A stretch of DNA of 64,000 nucleotides from GCA-2862585 sp965277895. Lineage in GTDB: Bacteria > Bacteroidota > Bacteroidia > Flavobacteriales > UBA7312. The translations under genes were made by a program, and so were the position numbers. The stretch is taken from assembly GCA_965277895.1 (NCBI GenBank), contig CBDIDR010000001.1, forward strand, positions 1,488,001-1,552,000, given 5' to 3'. The notes under the pieces are model-generated. The model made no database searches, was not told the DNA's origin, and worked only from the letters and a program-made list of their open reading frames with translations. This document shows, piece by piece, positions 43,728 through 51,665 of this stretch (its first letter is position 1; the number at the start of each line of letters is the position of its first letter).

Positions 43728-43766
43728 GACATCTTTCAAAGCATACTATCTTATCAGTCATTTGAT

Positions 43767-43774
43767 TATATTTG
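43767..43774 (+). promoter_or_regulatory. -7 promoter element for thrS-infC-rpmI-rplT
   Basis: TATATTTG, exact consensus, 29 bases before the thrS ATG. Confidence 0.55.
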
Positions 43775-43803
43775 CAAACTCATTTGAGTATTAAAAAAAT
43801 ATA

Positions 43804-45747
43804 ATGATAGAAATAACTCTTCCAGACGGTTCTTCAAGAAGTGTTGCTAAAGGAACTACAGCAATGGATATTGCTAGAGATATTAGTGAAGGATTAGCAA
43901 GAAATGTGCTAGCGTGCCAGATTGATGAAGACGTATGGGATGCCAATAGACCATTAGAGAAAGACTGCTCACTAAAGTTGCTAACTTGGAACGATGATTT
44001 AGGAAAGCAAACCATGTGGCACTCATCAGCTCACCTTATGGCTGAGGCGTTAGAAGCATTATATCCTGGAGTAAAACTTGGTATTGGACCAGCCATCGAA
44101 AATGGCTTTTACTACGACGTTGACTTTGGAGAGCAAAATATTTCGTCTGACGACTTCAAGAAAATTGAAGACAAAATGCTTGAATTAGCAAGGCAGAAAA
44201 ACGAATACAGTCGAAAAGAAATATCTAAGACAGACGCCATAAGCTACTTCAAAGAAAAAGGCGACGAATACAAACTTGAATTACTAGAAGATTTAGAAGA
44301 CGGAAAAATTACCTTCTATACTCAAGGAAATTTTACAGACCTATGTAGAGGTCCTCACATTCCAAATACCTCATTCATTAAGTCTACGAAATTACTAAAT
44401 ATCGCAGGAGCTTACTGGAGAGGAGATGAAAATAACAAACAACTTACTCGTATTTACGGAATTAGTTTTCCAAAACAAAAAGAATTAACCGAGTATTTAA
44501 ATCTACTTGAAGAAGCCAAAAAAAGAGACCATAGAAAACTTGGAAAGGAAATGGAATTATTCGCTTTCTCTCAAAAAGTAGGACAAGGTTTACCTCTATG
44601 GCTACCAAAAGGTGCTGCACTTAGAGAGCGTCTAGAAAACTTTTTGAAAAAAGCACAAAAAACTGCTGGATACGAGCAAGTAATTACACCGCACATTGGA
44701 AGCAAGGAACTATACGTTTGTTCAGGTCATTACGCTAAATATGGAGCTGACTCATTTCAACCAATAAACACACCTGCTGAAGGAGAAGAGTTTTTATTAA
44801 AACCCATGAATTGCCCTCACCATTGTGAGATATATAAAACAAAACCCAGATCATACAAAGACTTACCAATTCGTTTTGCCGAATTTGGAACTGTATATAG
44901 ATACGAGCAGTCCGGTGAGCTACACGGTTTATCAAGAGTAAGAGGGTTTACTCAAGACGATGCCCATATTTTCTGTACTCCAGAGCAAGTAAAAGGAGAA
45001 TTCATTAAGGTTATTGACCTTGTACTATACATTTTCAAAACCCTAAGCTTTGAACAATTTACAGCTCAAATATCATTAAGAGACACTAATACTCCTGAGA
45101 AATACATAGGCTCAGTTGAAAATTGGGAGAAAGCAGAAAAAGCAATTTTAGAAGCTACTGAGGAAAAAGGTATTGATACCGTAATCGAGTATGGAGAAGC
45201 AGCTTTCTACGGTCCGAAATTGGACTTTATGGTAAAAGATGCTCTAGGAAGAAAATGGCAACTTGGAACTATACAAGTAGACTACAATCTACCAGATAGA
45301 TTCGAATTGGAATTTATTGGTTCTGATAATAAAACACACAGACCGGTAATGATACACCGTGCACCCTTTGGATCGATGGAACGATTTGTATCTGTTTTAC
45401 TAGAACACTGTGCAGGTAATTTCCCACTTTGGCTAACACCAAATCAAGTAATTATTCTTCCTATTAGTGAAAAATACCATGATTACGCAGAAAATATTTT
45501 AAATCTGCTAAATAATTACGATATTCGCGGGCTCATTGACACGAGAGCAGAAAAGGCGGGAAGAAAGATAAGAGATGCCGAGGTTAGTAAAGTTCCGTAC
45601 ATGCTTATCGTTGGTGAGAAAGAAGAGAGTGAAGGAAAAGTGTCTGTAAGAAAGCACGGAGGAGAAGATATGGGTAGTATGAAAACTGACAAGTTCATTG
45701 AGTATATTAACCTAGAAATTGAAAAACTAATAAGTAATTTTGAATAA
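43804..45747 (+). CDS. thrS: Threonine-tRNA ligase
   Basis: 647 residues, full length: N-terminal TGS domain (ITLPDGSSRSVAKGTTAMDIA), editing domain with HSSAHLMAEALEALYP (HxxxH zinc and editing site), catalytic core with motif 2 RFAEFGTVYRYEQSGELHGLSRVRGFTQDDAHIFC and motif 3 HRAPFGSMERFVSVLLEH, and zinc ligands such as Cys in LKPMNCPHHCEIYK. The C-terminal anticodon-binding domain is complete. First gene of the classic thrS-infC-rpmI-rplT operon. The upstream gap of 76 bases is too short for a T-box and none is seen. Confidence 0.97.
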   Translation: MIEITLPDGSSRSVAKGTTAMDIARDISEGLARNVLACQIDEDVWDANRPLEKDCSLKLLTWNDDLGKQTMWHSSAHLMAEALEALYPGVKLGIGPAIENGFYYDVDFGEQNISSDDFKKIEDKMLELARQKNEYSRKEISKTDAISYFKEKGDEYKLELLEDLEDGKITFYTQGNFTDLCRGPHIPNTSFIKSTKLLNIAGAYWRGDENNKQLTRIYGISFPKQKELTEYLNLLEEAKKRDHRKLGKEMELFAFSQKVGQGLPLWLPKGAALRERLENFLKKAQKTAGYEQVITPHIGSKELYVCSGHYAKYGADSFQPINTPAEGEEFLLKPMNCPHHCEIYKTKPRSYKDLPIRFAEFGTVYRYEQSGELHGLSRVRGFTQDDAHIFCTPEQVKGEFIKVIDLVLYIFKTLSFEQFTAQISLRDTNTPEKYIGSVENWEKAEKAILEATEEKGIDTVIEYGEAAFYGPKLDFMVKDALGRKWQLGTIQVDYNLPDRFELEFIGSDNKTHRPVMIHRAPFGSMERFVSVLLEHCAGNFPLWLTPNQVIILPISEKYHDYAENILNLLNNYDIRGLIDTRAEKAGRKIRDAEVSKVPYMLIVGEKEESEGKVSVRKHGGEDMGSMKTDKFIEYINLEIEKLISNFE

Positions 45748-45772
45748 CTAATTTTATTTAAAACAAAAGGAT

Positions 45773-46324
45773 ATCGCAATAAGAAGAAGAAATAATTACC
45801 AAAGGAGAAAACCTGAAGCTGAGCACAGAATAAATCTAAATATTACTGCTCAGGAAGTGCGTTTAGTTGGCGAAGGAGTAGAACCAGGAATCTTCCCTTT
45901 ATCTAAAGCTCAAAGCATCGCTTCTCAGATGGGTCTTGACTTAGTAGAAATTTCTCCAAAAGCAAGTCCTCCAGTTTGTAAAATTATTGATTACAAGAAA
46001 TTCTTATACGATCAGAAGAAAAGACAAAAAATAATAAAAGCAAACGCAAGCAAAACAGTTATTAAGGAGATTAGATTCGGCCCTAATACTGAAGAGCATG
46101 ACTTGAATTTTAAAACTAAACACGCACTTAAATTTTTAGAAGAAGGTGCAAAAGTAAAAGCATTCGTTTTCTTTAGAGGACGAAGTATTGTGTTTAAAGA
46201 AAAAGGTGAAATCCTTTTACTAAAATTCGCACAAGCTCTTGAAGAGCATGGCGTTGTTGAGCAAATGCCAAAGTTAGAAGGTAAAAGAATGACAATGTTC
46301 ATCGCTCCAAAAAAGAAGAAGTAA
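45773..46324 (+). CDS. infC: Translation initiation factor IF-3, predicted ATC start
   Basis: The frame extends well upstream of the first ATG/GTG: from ATC at 45773 it reads (M)AIRRRNNYQRRKPEAEHRINLNITAQEVRLVG, which matches the N-terminus of Bacteroidota IF-3, including the conserved HRIN and EVRLVG, and gives 183 residues, the normal length. The GTG at 45857 is internal. A non-AUG start codon (AUU in E. coli) is how infC is autoregulated by IF-3. ATA at 45779 is the only other close candidate. C-terminal EIRFGPNTEEHDLNFK and VVEQMPKLEGKRMTMF are intact. It starts 25 bases after thrS. Confidence 0.9.
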   Translation: MAIRRRNNYQRRKPEAEHRINLNITAQEVRLVGEGVEPGIFPLSKAQSIASQMGLDLVEISPKASPPVCKIIDYKKFLYDQKKRQKIIKANASKTVIKEIRFGPNTEEHDLNFKTKHALKFLEEGAKVKAFVFFRGRSIVFKEKGEILLLKFAQALEEHGVVEQMPKLEGKRMTMFIAPKKKK

Positions 46325-46345
46325 AACAACAAAAGGACATATATT

Positions 46346-46540
46346 ATGCCAAAAATGAAAACAAAATCCAGTGCTAAAAAACGTTTTAAACTAACGGGTA
46401 CTGGTAAAATTAAAAGAAAGCACGCTTTCAAAAGTCACATTCTTACAAAGAAAGAGACTAAGCAAAAGCGTAACTTAACGAAAACAGGGTTGGTGCATGA
46501 CTTTGATGAGAAAAACATCAAGCAACAACTTTGTCTATAA
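46346..46540 (+). CDS. rpmI: 50S ribosomal protein L35
   Basis: 64-residue basic protein starting MPKMKTKSSAKKRFKLTGTGKIKRKHAF, the L35 signature. Between infC (21 bases upstream) and rplT. Confidence 0.97.
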   Translation: MPKMKTKSSAKKRFKLTGTGKIKRKHAFKSHILTKKETKQKRNLTKTGLVHDFDEKNIKQQLCL

Positions 46541-46570
46541 TTATTTATAAACCAGGTATTTAGCCAGAAA

Positions 46571-46592
46571 AGCTCTCAAAAATTGAGACGCT
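46571..46592 (+). other. RNA hairpin in the rpmI-rplT intergenic space
   Basis: In the 75-base gap, AGC-TCTCAA pairs with TTGAGA-(C)-GCT around an AAA loop, a 9-bp stem with one bulged C. It has no T-tract, so it is not a terminator. Ribosomal protein L20 controls its own operon in other bacteria by binding a bulged helix; this is a candidate site, inferred only from position. Confidence 0.35.
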
Positions 46593-46615
46593 AACTACCA
46601 AAAAACTGTAAAACT

Positions 46616-46963
46616 ATGCCAAGATCGGTAAACGCTGTAGCTGCAAAAGCTAGAAGAAAAAAGGTTTTAAAAGCCGCAAAAGGTTATTTCGGCCGTAGAA
46701 AAAATGTCCATACTGTAGCAAAAAATGCTGTTGAAAAAGCAATGCAGTATGCATACATAGGACGTAAACAAAAGAAAAGAAACTTTCGTTCTCTATGGAT
46801 TCAAAGAATTAGCGCTGGAGCTAGAGAACACGGAATGAGTTACTCAACATTTATGGGGGCTGTTTCTAAAAATGGAATCGAATTAAACAGAAAAGTATTG
46901 GCTGATTTAGCAATGAATCATCCAGAAGCATTTAAAGCGGTTGTTAACGCCGTAAAAAAATAA
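46616..46963 (+). CDS. rplT: 50S ribosomal protein L20
   Basis: 115 residues beginning MPRSVNAVAAKARRKKVLKAAKGYFGRRKNV, with QKKRNFRSLWIQRISAGAREHGMSYSTFM. Assembly protein binding 23S rRNA domain I, and repressor of its operon in several bacteria. Ends the thrS operon; an intrinsic terminator lies 23 bases after the stop. Confidence 0.97.
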   Translation: MPRSVNAVAAKARRKKVLKAAKGYFGRRKNVHTVAKNAVEKAMQYAYIGRKQKKRNFRSLWIQRISAGAREHGMSYSTFMGAVSKNGIELNRKVLADLAMNHPEAFKAVVNAVKK

Positions 46964-46986
46964 ATCTTAATCTTTTCAACATTTAT

Positions 46987-47018
46987 AAAAGGTAAATCAG
47001 TATTGGTTTACCTTTTTT
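46987..47018 (+). terminator. Intrinsic terminator after rplT
   Basis: Arms AAAAGGTAAA (46987-46996) and TTTACCTTTT (47007-47016) form a perfect 10-bp stem with a T-tract. The csp promoter begins two bases after it. Confidence 0.8.
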
Positions 47019-47019
47019 G

Positions 47020-47027
47020 TATCTTTG
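47020..47027 (+). promoter_or_regulatory. -7 promoter element for the cold-shock gene
   Basis: TATCTTTG, exact consensus, 24 bases before the ATG at 47052. It also excludes the longer frame starting at 47025. Confidence 0.6.
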
Positions 47028-47051
47028 GTCAAATTAATTAAATTAACAAAT

Positions 47052-47243
47052 ATGAATACTGGAACAGTAAAGTTTTTTAATGACACCAAAGGTTATGGTT
47101 TTATTAAAGAAGATGAATCAGACAACGAATACTTCGTACACGTTTCTGGAGTAATCGACAAAATTAGTGAAAATGACAAAGTTACATTTGACTTAGAAGA
47201 AGGCCGTAAAGGCTTAAACGCTACAAATGTTAGATTAGCATAA
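47052..47243 (+). CDS. Cold-shock domain protein
   Basis: 63 residues from the ATG at 47052 (MNTGTVKFFNDTKGYGFI). RNP1 KGYGFI and RNP2 YFVHVS are intact. The longer frame from 47025 would start inside the -7 box. CspA-like proteins bind single-stranded RNA and melt secondary structure; whether it is cold-induced cannot be seen. Monocistronic between two terminators. Confidence 0.95.
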   Translation: MNTGTVKFFNDTKGYGFIKEDESDNEYFVHVSGVIDKISENDKVTFDLEEGRKGLNATNVRLA

Positions 47244-47265
47244 ATTTACTAAAATTTCAAATTTT

Positions 47266-47294
47266 AAAAAGGCTTCATTTGATGAGGCCTTTTT
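47266..47294. terminator. Bidirectional terminator between csp and the TPR lipoprotein gene
   Basis: Arms AAAAAGGCTTCA and TGAGGCCTTTTT (one T-G pair) around a 5-base loop, A-rich on the left and T-rich on the right. It can end both convergent transcripts. Confidence 0.82.
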
Positions 47295-47295
47295 T

Positions 47296-48279
47296 TTATT
47301 GAGTAATGTTGGCCAATTCTGTTCTAGCTTCTTCAAAGCTGCTATCTAGTTCAAGTGTAGTCATAAAATCTTGTTTAGCCTTTTCAAAATTTCCATTCAA
47401 CTTATAAGAAAGCCCCCTTGAAAAATAAGCAGAAGGATTATTCATATTTGAATTAATAACTACAGTAAAGTAAGAAATAGACGATTCATAATCGCTCTCT
47501 AGCAATCCTATATAACCTAAATTATAGTTAGCATCAATATTTACTGAATCTCTTCTTAAAATACCTTGGTAATTTTGTTTTGCTTTTTTAAAATCACCCA
47601 AAGATTGATGATACATACCCCTATTATACCAAGAGCTAATTATTGACGAATCAATATATAATGCGTTATCAAAATAAAACTCTGCTAAGGAATCTCCATT
47701 AAACGAATATATGAATGCTAATTGCTCATACGACTCAATATAGTTTGGATTCTGTTCTACAGCAGTTTGAAATTGTGATTGTGCCATTTCTAAATCGCCC
47801 TGCTCCTTGTAAATCAAGCCTCGATAAAAATAAGCTTCTGAATCAAATTTATTAGTAGGTAAATAGGTGTTTATATCATTCAGAGATTCTGAATAATTCT
47901 GAAAGAGATAATTGAGTTTTGCTCTCAACAACAAGGCTTCTGGCAGAGCATCAAAATCTTTACCCTCTAATAACAAATAACTTTTTTGATAGTATGAAGG
48001 TTCACTATCGGCTTGATTGAAATACATATTTGCTAATTCAAAGCTACGATTGAGATTTAAAGAGTCTAGTTTGAATAATTCAATTTGATCTAAGAGAGCT
48101 TGAGACCAATTTTCATCAAGGATATATAGGTTTCTCCTCTCTATTAAAAGAACAGTATCTGAAGGATTGTCTAATAGTTCTTTACTGATTTGACTAATCG
48201 TTCTCTGTTCCTTAATTTCAGGCGAACTATTGCATGAAATAATTAAAATTACACTTAAAACTAACGCATACCTTAGCAT
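47296..48279 (-). CDS. TPR-repeat lipoprotein
   Basis: 327 residues. The signal ends LIISCNSS (lipid Cys at 16). The rest is built of about seven tetratricopeptide repeats, the clearest being SEAYFYRGLIYKEQGDLEMAQSQFQTAVEQNPN, SSWYNRGMYHQSLGDFKKAKQNYQGILRRDS and PSAYFSRGLSYKLNGNFEKAKQDFMTTLELDS. It is an envelope scaffold or interaction protein with no specific partner visible. It follows recA by 6 bases, which suggests read-through from the SOS-type or housekeeping recA transcript. Confidence 0.85.
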   Translation of the reverse strand: MLRYALVLSVILIISCNSSPEIKEQRTISQISKELLDNPSDTVLLIERRNLYILDENWSQALLDQIELFKLDSLNLNRSFELANMYFNQADSEPSYYQKSYLLLEGKDFDALPEALLLRAKLNYLFQNYSESLNDINTYLPTNKFDSEAYFYRGLIYKEQGDLEMAQSQFQTAVEQNPNYIESYEQLAFIYSFNGDSLAEFYFDNALYIDSSIISSWYNRGMYHQSLGDFKKAKQNYQGILRRDSVNIDANYNLGYIGLLESDYESSISYFTVVINSNMNNPSAYFSRGLSYKLNGNFEKAKQDFMTTLELDSSFEEARTELANITQ

Positions 48280-48285
48280 AAGCTT

Positions 48286-49290
48286 TTAGCTCTTACCGTT
48301 AATGTGATCTTTGATTTTGTTTTCTAGCTCCTCAGATAATTCAGGATTATCTTGTAAAACTAATTTAACGGCATCCCTTCCTTGTCCTAATTTTTCACCC
48401 TCGTAACTGAACCACGAACCACTTTTTTGAACAATTTCTAAGTCAACAGATTTATCAAGTATTTCACCAGATTTGGAAATACCTAAACCATACATAATAT
48501 CAAATTCAACTAATTTAAATGGTGGTGCTACTTTATTTTTCACAACCTTTACCCTAGTTTTATTTCCTATAGTACCGTCTGCATCTTTAATCGCTGTACT
48601 CCTTCTTACATCTAAACGTATTGAAGAATAAAACTTAAGAGCATTTCCTCCAGTTGTTGTTTCAGGGTTACCGAACATAACACCAATCTTCTCTCTCAAC
48701 TGATTAATAAAGATACATGTACAACCAGTTTTGCTAATAGTACCGGTTAGTTTTCTCAATGCTTTTGACATTAATCGAGCATGAAGACCTACAGTGGTAT
48801 CTCCCATTTCGCCTTCAATTTCACTTTTAGGCGTTAAAGCAGCAACAGAATCCACTACTAAAATGTCAATGGCTCCTGAACGGATAAGATTATCTGCAAT
48901 CTCCAAAGCTTGCTCACCATTATCTGGCTGAGAAATCAATAAATCATCAATATTAACTCCAAGGTTAGCTGCATATACTTGATCGAAAGCATGTTCAGCA
49001 TCAATAAAAGCTGCAATACCTCCTTGACGCTGAGCTTGGGCAATAGCATGTATTGCCAAAGTTGTTTTACCAGAAGACTCTGGCCCATATATTTCAATGA
49101 CTCTTCCTCTTGGGTAGCCTCCTATTCCTAAAGCAATATCTAAGCCTAGTGAGCCCGTTGGAATAGCCTCAACATTTTCTACAGGCTTATCCCCTAACCT
49201 CATTACGGTTCCTTTACCATAAGACTTTTCCATTTTGTCAAGAGTCAGCTGTAAAGCTTTTAATTTTGCATCCTTTTCTTTATCGCTCAT
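48286..49290 (-). CDS. recA: Recombinase RecA
   Basis: 334 residues: Walker A GPESSGKTTLAIHAIAQ (about 66-82), Walker B IDILVVDSVAALTPK, the FINQLREKIGVMFGNPETTTGG signature (loop 2) and KNKVAPPFK. It forms nucleoprotein filaments for strand exchange. It lies 4 bases after the peroxiredoxin gene. No LexA-type operator was recognised upstream. Confidence 0.98.
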   Translation of the reverse strand: MSDKEKDAKLKALQLTLDKMEKSYGKGTVMRLGDKPVENVEAIPTGSLGLDIALGIGGYPRGRVIEIYGPESSGKTTLAIHAIAQAQRQGGIAAFIDAEHAFDQVYAANLGVNIDDLLISQPDNGEQALEIADNLIRSGAIDILVVDSVAALTPKSEIEGEMGDTTVGLHARLMSKALRKLTGTISKTGCTCIFINQLREKIGVMFGNPETTTGGNALKFYSSIRLDVRRSTAIKDADGTIGNKTRVKVVKNKVAPPFKLVEFDIMYGLGISKSGEILDKSVDLEIVQKSGSWFSYEGEKLGQGRDAVKLVLQDNPELSEELENKIKDHINGKS

Positions 49291-49294
49291 TTTA

Positions 49295-49759
49295 TTATTT
49301 TTTATACGTTTCTAGAATTTGTTGAGTGTGTTCCTTTGTTTTCACTTTACTAAATACCCGTTCAATGATTCCATTTTCGTCAATCACAAATGTTGTTCTA
49401 TGAATACCTTCATACTCTTTACCCATGAACTTTTTTGGACCCCACACTCCATAAGCATCAATAACTTTTTTGTCAGAATCAGAAAGCAAATCAAAAGGTA
49501 AATCGTTTTTTGCAATAAATTTTTGATGAGACGCTACACTGTCGGCACTCACTCCTATTACTTCAAAGCCTAAAGTAGTTAGCTCTGAGTAGCTATCGCG
49601 TAAATTGCAACTTTCTACAGTACAACCAGGTGTACTGTCTTTAGGGTAAAAGTATAAAATCACTTTCTTACCTTGAAATGACTTTAAGTCCACCAACTTA
49701 TTATCTTGATTAACAACCCCAAAATCTGGAGCTTTATCGCCTTCCTTTAATGTTTTCAT
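49295..49759 (-). CDS. bcp: Thioredoxin-dependent peroxiredoxin (PrxQ/Bcp)
   Basis: 154 residues with STPGCTVESCNLRD: peroxidatic Cys and the resolving Cys five residues later, the atypical 2-Cys PrxQ pattern. Other Prx residues (Pro and Thr in the active-site loop; Arg in GIHRTTFVID) are present. It reduces peroxides using thioredoxin. It leads the bcp-recA-TPR run. A near-consensus box TATCTTTT lies 2 bases before its ATG. Confidence 0.95.
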   Translation of the reverse strand: MKTLKEGDKAPDFGVVNQDNKLVDLKSFQGKKVILYFYPKDSTPGCTVESCNLRDSYSELTTLGFEVIGVSADSVASHQKFIAKNDLPFDLLSDSDKKVIDAYGVWGPKKFMGKEYEGIHRTTFVIDENGIIERVFSKVKTKEHTQQILETYKK

Positions 49760-49836
49760 TGAAAAGATATTAGACTAACAAAAGAGCGAAAAATTCTAAG
49801 AAATAACAAGATAGAAAGGCTTGATTTATTAACAAA

Positions 49837-50475
49837 TCAGCTATTCTTTTTAAAGTAAGAACAAAAAGATGAGATACCACATTCATTACACTTTGGTCTT
49901 CTTGCCAAACAGACATATCTTCCATGCAAAATGAGCCAATGATGGGCTATATTCAATTTATTTTTGGGAAAACCCTTAACTAACTGCTTTTCACTTTCAA
50001 GAGGATTTTTGGCTCGTGTAGTAAGCCCTACTCTCTCAGAAACTCTAAAAACATGTGTATCTACAGGCATAGTTGGAACATCATACAAAACTGAAGCGAC
50101 CACATTTGCCGTTTTTCGCCCAACACCAGGAAGTAATTGAAGCTCATCAACAGTCATTGGCACTTTGGAATTGAAGTCATTGACAAGCATATTAGCCATT
50201 CCGACTAAATGTTTTGACTTGTTATTCGGATAACTTACTGAACGTATGTAATGAAAAATCTCGTCTTGTGAAGATAATGCCATTACTTCAGGTACAGGAA
50301 AAGCTTGAAAAAGTGCTGGTGTAACTTGATTCACGCGTTTGTCCGTGCATTGTGCAGATAATATTACAGCAACCAATAACTCAAAACCATTAGAATAGTT
50401 AAGCTCCGTTTCAGCCACTGGCATATGTTCTTCAAAATAGTCAATAAATAAGTCGAAGCGTTCTTTTTTAGTCAT
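49837..50475 (-). CDS. nth: Endonuclease III
   Basis: 212 residues from the ATG at 50475 (MTKKERFDLF); a TTG two codons earlier overlaps the -7 box. It has the helix-hairpin-helix LQLLPGVGRKTANVVASVL with catalytic Lys, the catalytic Asp in PVDTHVFRVSERVGL and the [4Fe-4S] cluster cysteines C-x6-C-x2-C-x5-C in CLARRPKCNECGISSFC. It removes oxidised pyrimidines and cuts the abasic site. It has its own promoter directly behind the upstream terminator. Confidence 0.96.
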   Translation of the reverse strand: MTKKERFDLFIDYFEEHMPVAETELNYSNGFELLVAVILSAQCTDKRVNQVTPALFQAFPVPEVMALSSQDEIFHYIRSVSYPNNKSKHLVGMANMLVNDFNSKVPMTVDELQLLPGVGRKTANVVASVLYDVPTMPVDTHVFRVSERVGLTTRAKNPLESEKQLVKGFPKNKLNIAHHWLILHGRYVCLARRPKCNECGISSFCSYFKKNS

Positions 50476-50478
50476 GTT

Positions 50479-50486
50479 CAAATTTA
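50479..50486 (-). promoter_or_regulatory. -7 promoter element for nth
   Basis: TAAATTTG on the minus strand, exact consensus, 3 bases before the ATG at 50475; a leaderless transcript is predicted. Confidence 0.5.
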
Positions 50487-50490
50487 TATA

Positions 50491-50520
50491 AAAAAACCCT
50501 TCTTATTTCTAAGAAGGGTC
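50491..50520 (-). terminator. Intrinsic terminator after the sigma-factor operon
   Basis: Arms ACCCTTCTTA and TAAGAAGGGT with loop GAAA on the minus strand, followed by TTTTTT. It lies 22 bases after the stop of the small gene at 50542. Confidence 0.88.
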
Positions 50521-50541
50521 TTCTTCAAAGCTTGTTATTAA

Positions 50542-50814
50542 CTAATTCAATATTAGATCGATTGTATTAATGACTTTAGAAGAATTAGAGGTATAGCCTC
50601 TAGCAAAAGATTTTATTTTAGCTATGGTAAATTCCGAAGAATTGGTCTTGTAAACTAATGAGTCAATACTATTAATTGTCTTTTTCAAATTAATATATGA
50701 AGCATTTAAATCATCATCAAAACGTAGTGTTTTCTTTAACATAATCGCTTCATTATTATCCATTTCGCCGTACAAGTATCTAACTAAATCATTGTGAGTA
50801 AAGGTTTTATACAT
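50542..50814 (-). CDS. Small protein paired with a sigma factor; possible anti-sigma-like regulator
   Basis: 90 residues, soluble, no signal or membrane helix, no Cys or zinc motif. The N-terminal half (DLVRYLYGEMDNNEAIMLKKTLRFDDDLNASYINLKKTINSID) resembles in pattern the N-terminal helices of anti-sigma proteins (LxxYLxGE...E...L..D), but the metal ligands are missing and I do not recognise a named family. It lies 69 bases downstream of the sigma-factor gene in the same direction and ends at a strong terminator, so the two form one operon. Regulation of the sigma factor is an inference from position. Confidence 0.7.
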   Translation of the reverse strand: MYKTFTHNDLVRYLYGEMDNNEAIMLKKTLRFDDDLNASYINLKKTINSIDSLVYKTNSSEFTIAKIKSFARGYTSNSSKVINTIDLILN

Positions 50815-50883
50815 ATAGTAATTATTAAAGTTACAATTATGTAACGCAACCTTTAATTCGATTATTGTACAGGACTCAAAAAA

Positions 50884-51480
50884 TTAATTAATAATCAAAT
50901 CAACATTATTCTCTTTCATTAGTTTTCTAATATTAATAAGAGCGTAACGCATTCTACCCAAAGCAGTATTTATACTAACTCCTGTTTTTTCAGAAATTTC
51001 TTTAAAACTTAAATCTTCATAATGACGCATCACCAATACTTCAAGCTGCTCTTTGGGTAATTCAGAAATTAATCTCTTAAGAGTCTCAACTTGTTCGCCC
51101 TCCATAATGTCATCCTCTTTAGATTTCTCACCATTTCCGATAACATCAAAAATGTTGAAATTCTCCAAACTCTTGGATTGAGCTACCTTGGGCATTCTCT
51201 TATTTTTTCTAAAGTAGTCGATAACTAAATTATGAGAAATACGCATTAACCATGGAAGGAATTTACCTTCCTCATTATACTTACCAGCATTTAGAGATTT
51301 GATTACTTTAAAGAAAGCATCCTGAAATATATCCTCAGCTAATTGCTGATTTCTTACTTTGGAATTAATAAAGCTTAGTACTCTTGACTGATGTCTAACA
51401 ACTAATTCATCCAATGCATTTGGATTACCATTGATGTAAGCAGTAACTAAATCTTTGTCGGTGGACTTGTGTAACAACAT
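50884..51480 (-). CDS. RNA polymerase sigma factor, sigma-70 family (ECF type)
   Basis: 198 residues. Region 2: LVVRHQSRVLSFINSKVRNQQLAEDIFQDAFFKVIKSL, then FLPWLMRISHNLVIDYFRKNKR. Region 4: LPKEQLEVLVMRHYEDLSFKEISEKTGVSINTALGRMRYALINIRKLM with a helix-turn-helix. No region 1.1 or 3, so ECF group. It probably directs RNA polymerase to a special promoter set. A small non-canonical partner gene follows. The intergenic region toward uvrA has an inverted repeat (51562-51578) that may serve either gene. Confidence 0.92.
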   Translation of the reverse strand: MLLHKSTDKDLVTAYINGNPNALDELVVRHQSRVLSFINSKVRNQQLAEDIFQDAFFKVIKSLNAGKYNEEGKFLPWLMRISHNLVIDYFRKNKRMPKVAQSKSLENFNIFDVIGNGEKSKEDDIMEGEQVETLKRLISELPKEQLEVLVMRHYEDLSFKEISEKTGVSINTALGRMRYALINIRKLMKENNVDLIIN

Positions 51481-51561
51481 ATCTAAACAATTTAAATTAA
51501 AAACTAATTATAAAGTAGATATGTATTCTATAGGCTGATTATTTTATTACACAAAAATTGA

Positions 51562-51578
51562 AATACCAGTTTGGTATT
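51562..51578. promoter_or_regulatory. Inverted repeat between the sigma-factor gene and uvrA
   Basis: AATACCA-GTT-TGGTATT, two perfect 7-bp arms. The half-site sequence CCAGTTT appears again 30 bases further on (51596-51602), about three helical turns away. A protein-binding site is plausible; no known operator matches. Confidence 0.35.
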
Positions 51579-51628
51579 GTTATCTCAAATATATGCCAGT
51601 TTTTGTAAAAATCCAAATTATAAAAACT

Positions 51629-51636
51629 TAAATTTG
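51629..51636 (+). promoter_or_regulatory. Promoter of uvrA
   Basis: TAAATTTG, exact consensus, preceded 23 bases earlier by TTG (51603-51605) and 29 bases before the ATG at 51666. Confidence 0.6.
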
Positions 51637-51665
51637 CACTCTTCTCATAAAACGAAGGTATATTA

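Noticed and set aside
43728..43803. T-box riboswitch before thrS
   Set aside because: The 76-base gap is too short and has no T-box sequence; only a promoter-like element is present.
45516..45779. Minus-strand 87-codon frame under thrS
   Set aside because: It lies fully antisense to a strong thrS gene and has no family motif or promoter; it is a shadow frame, like the other antisense frames in the window.
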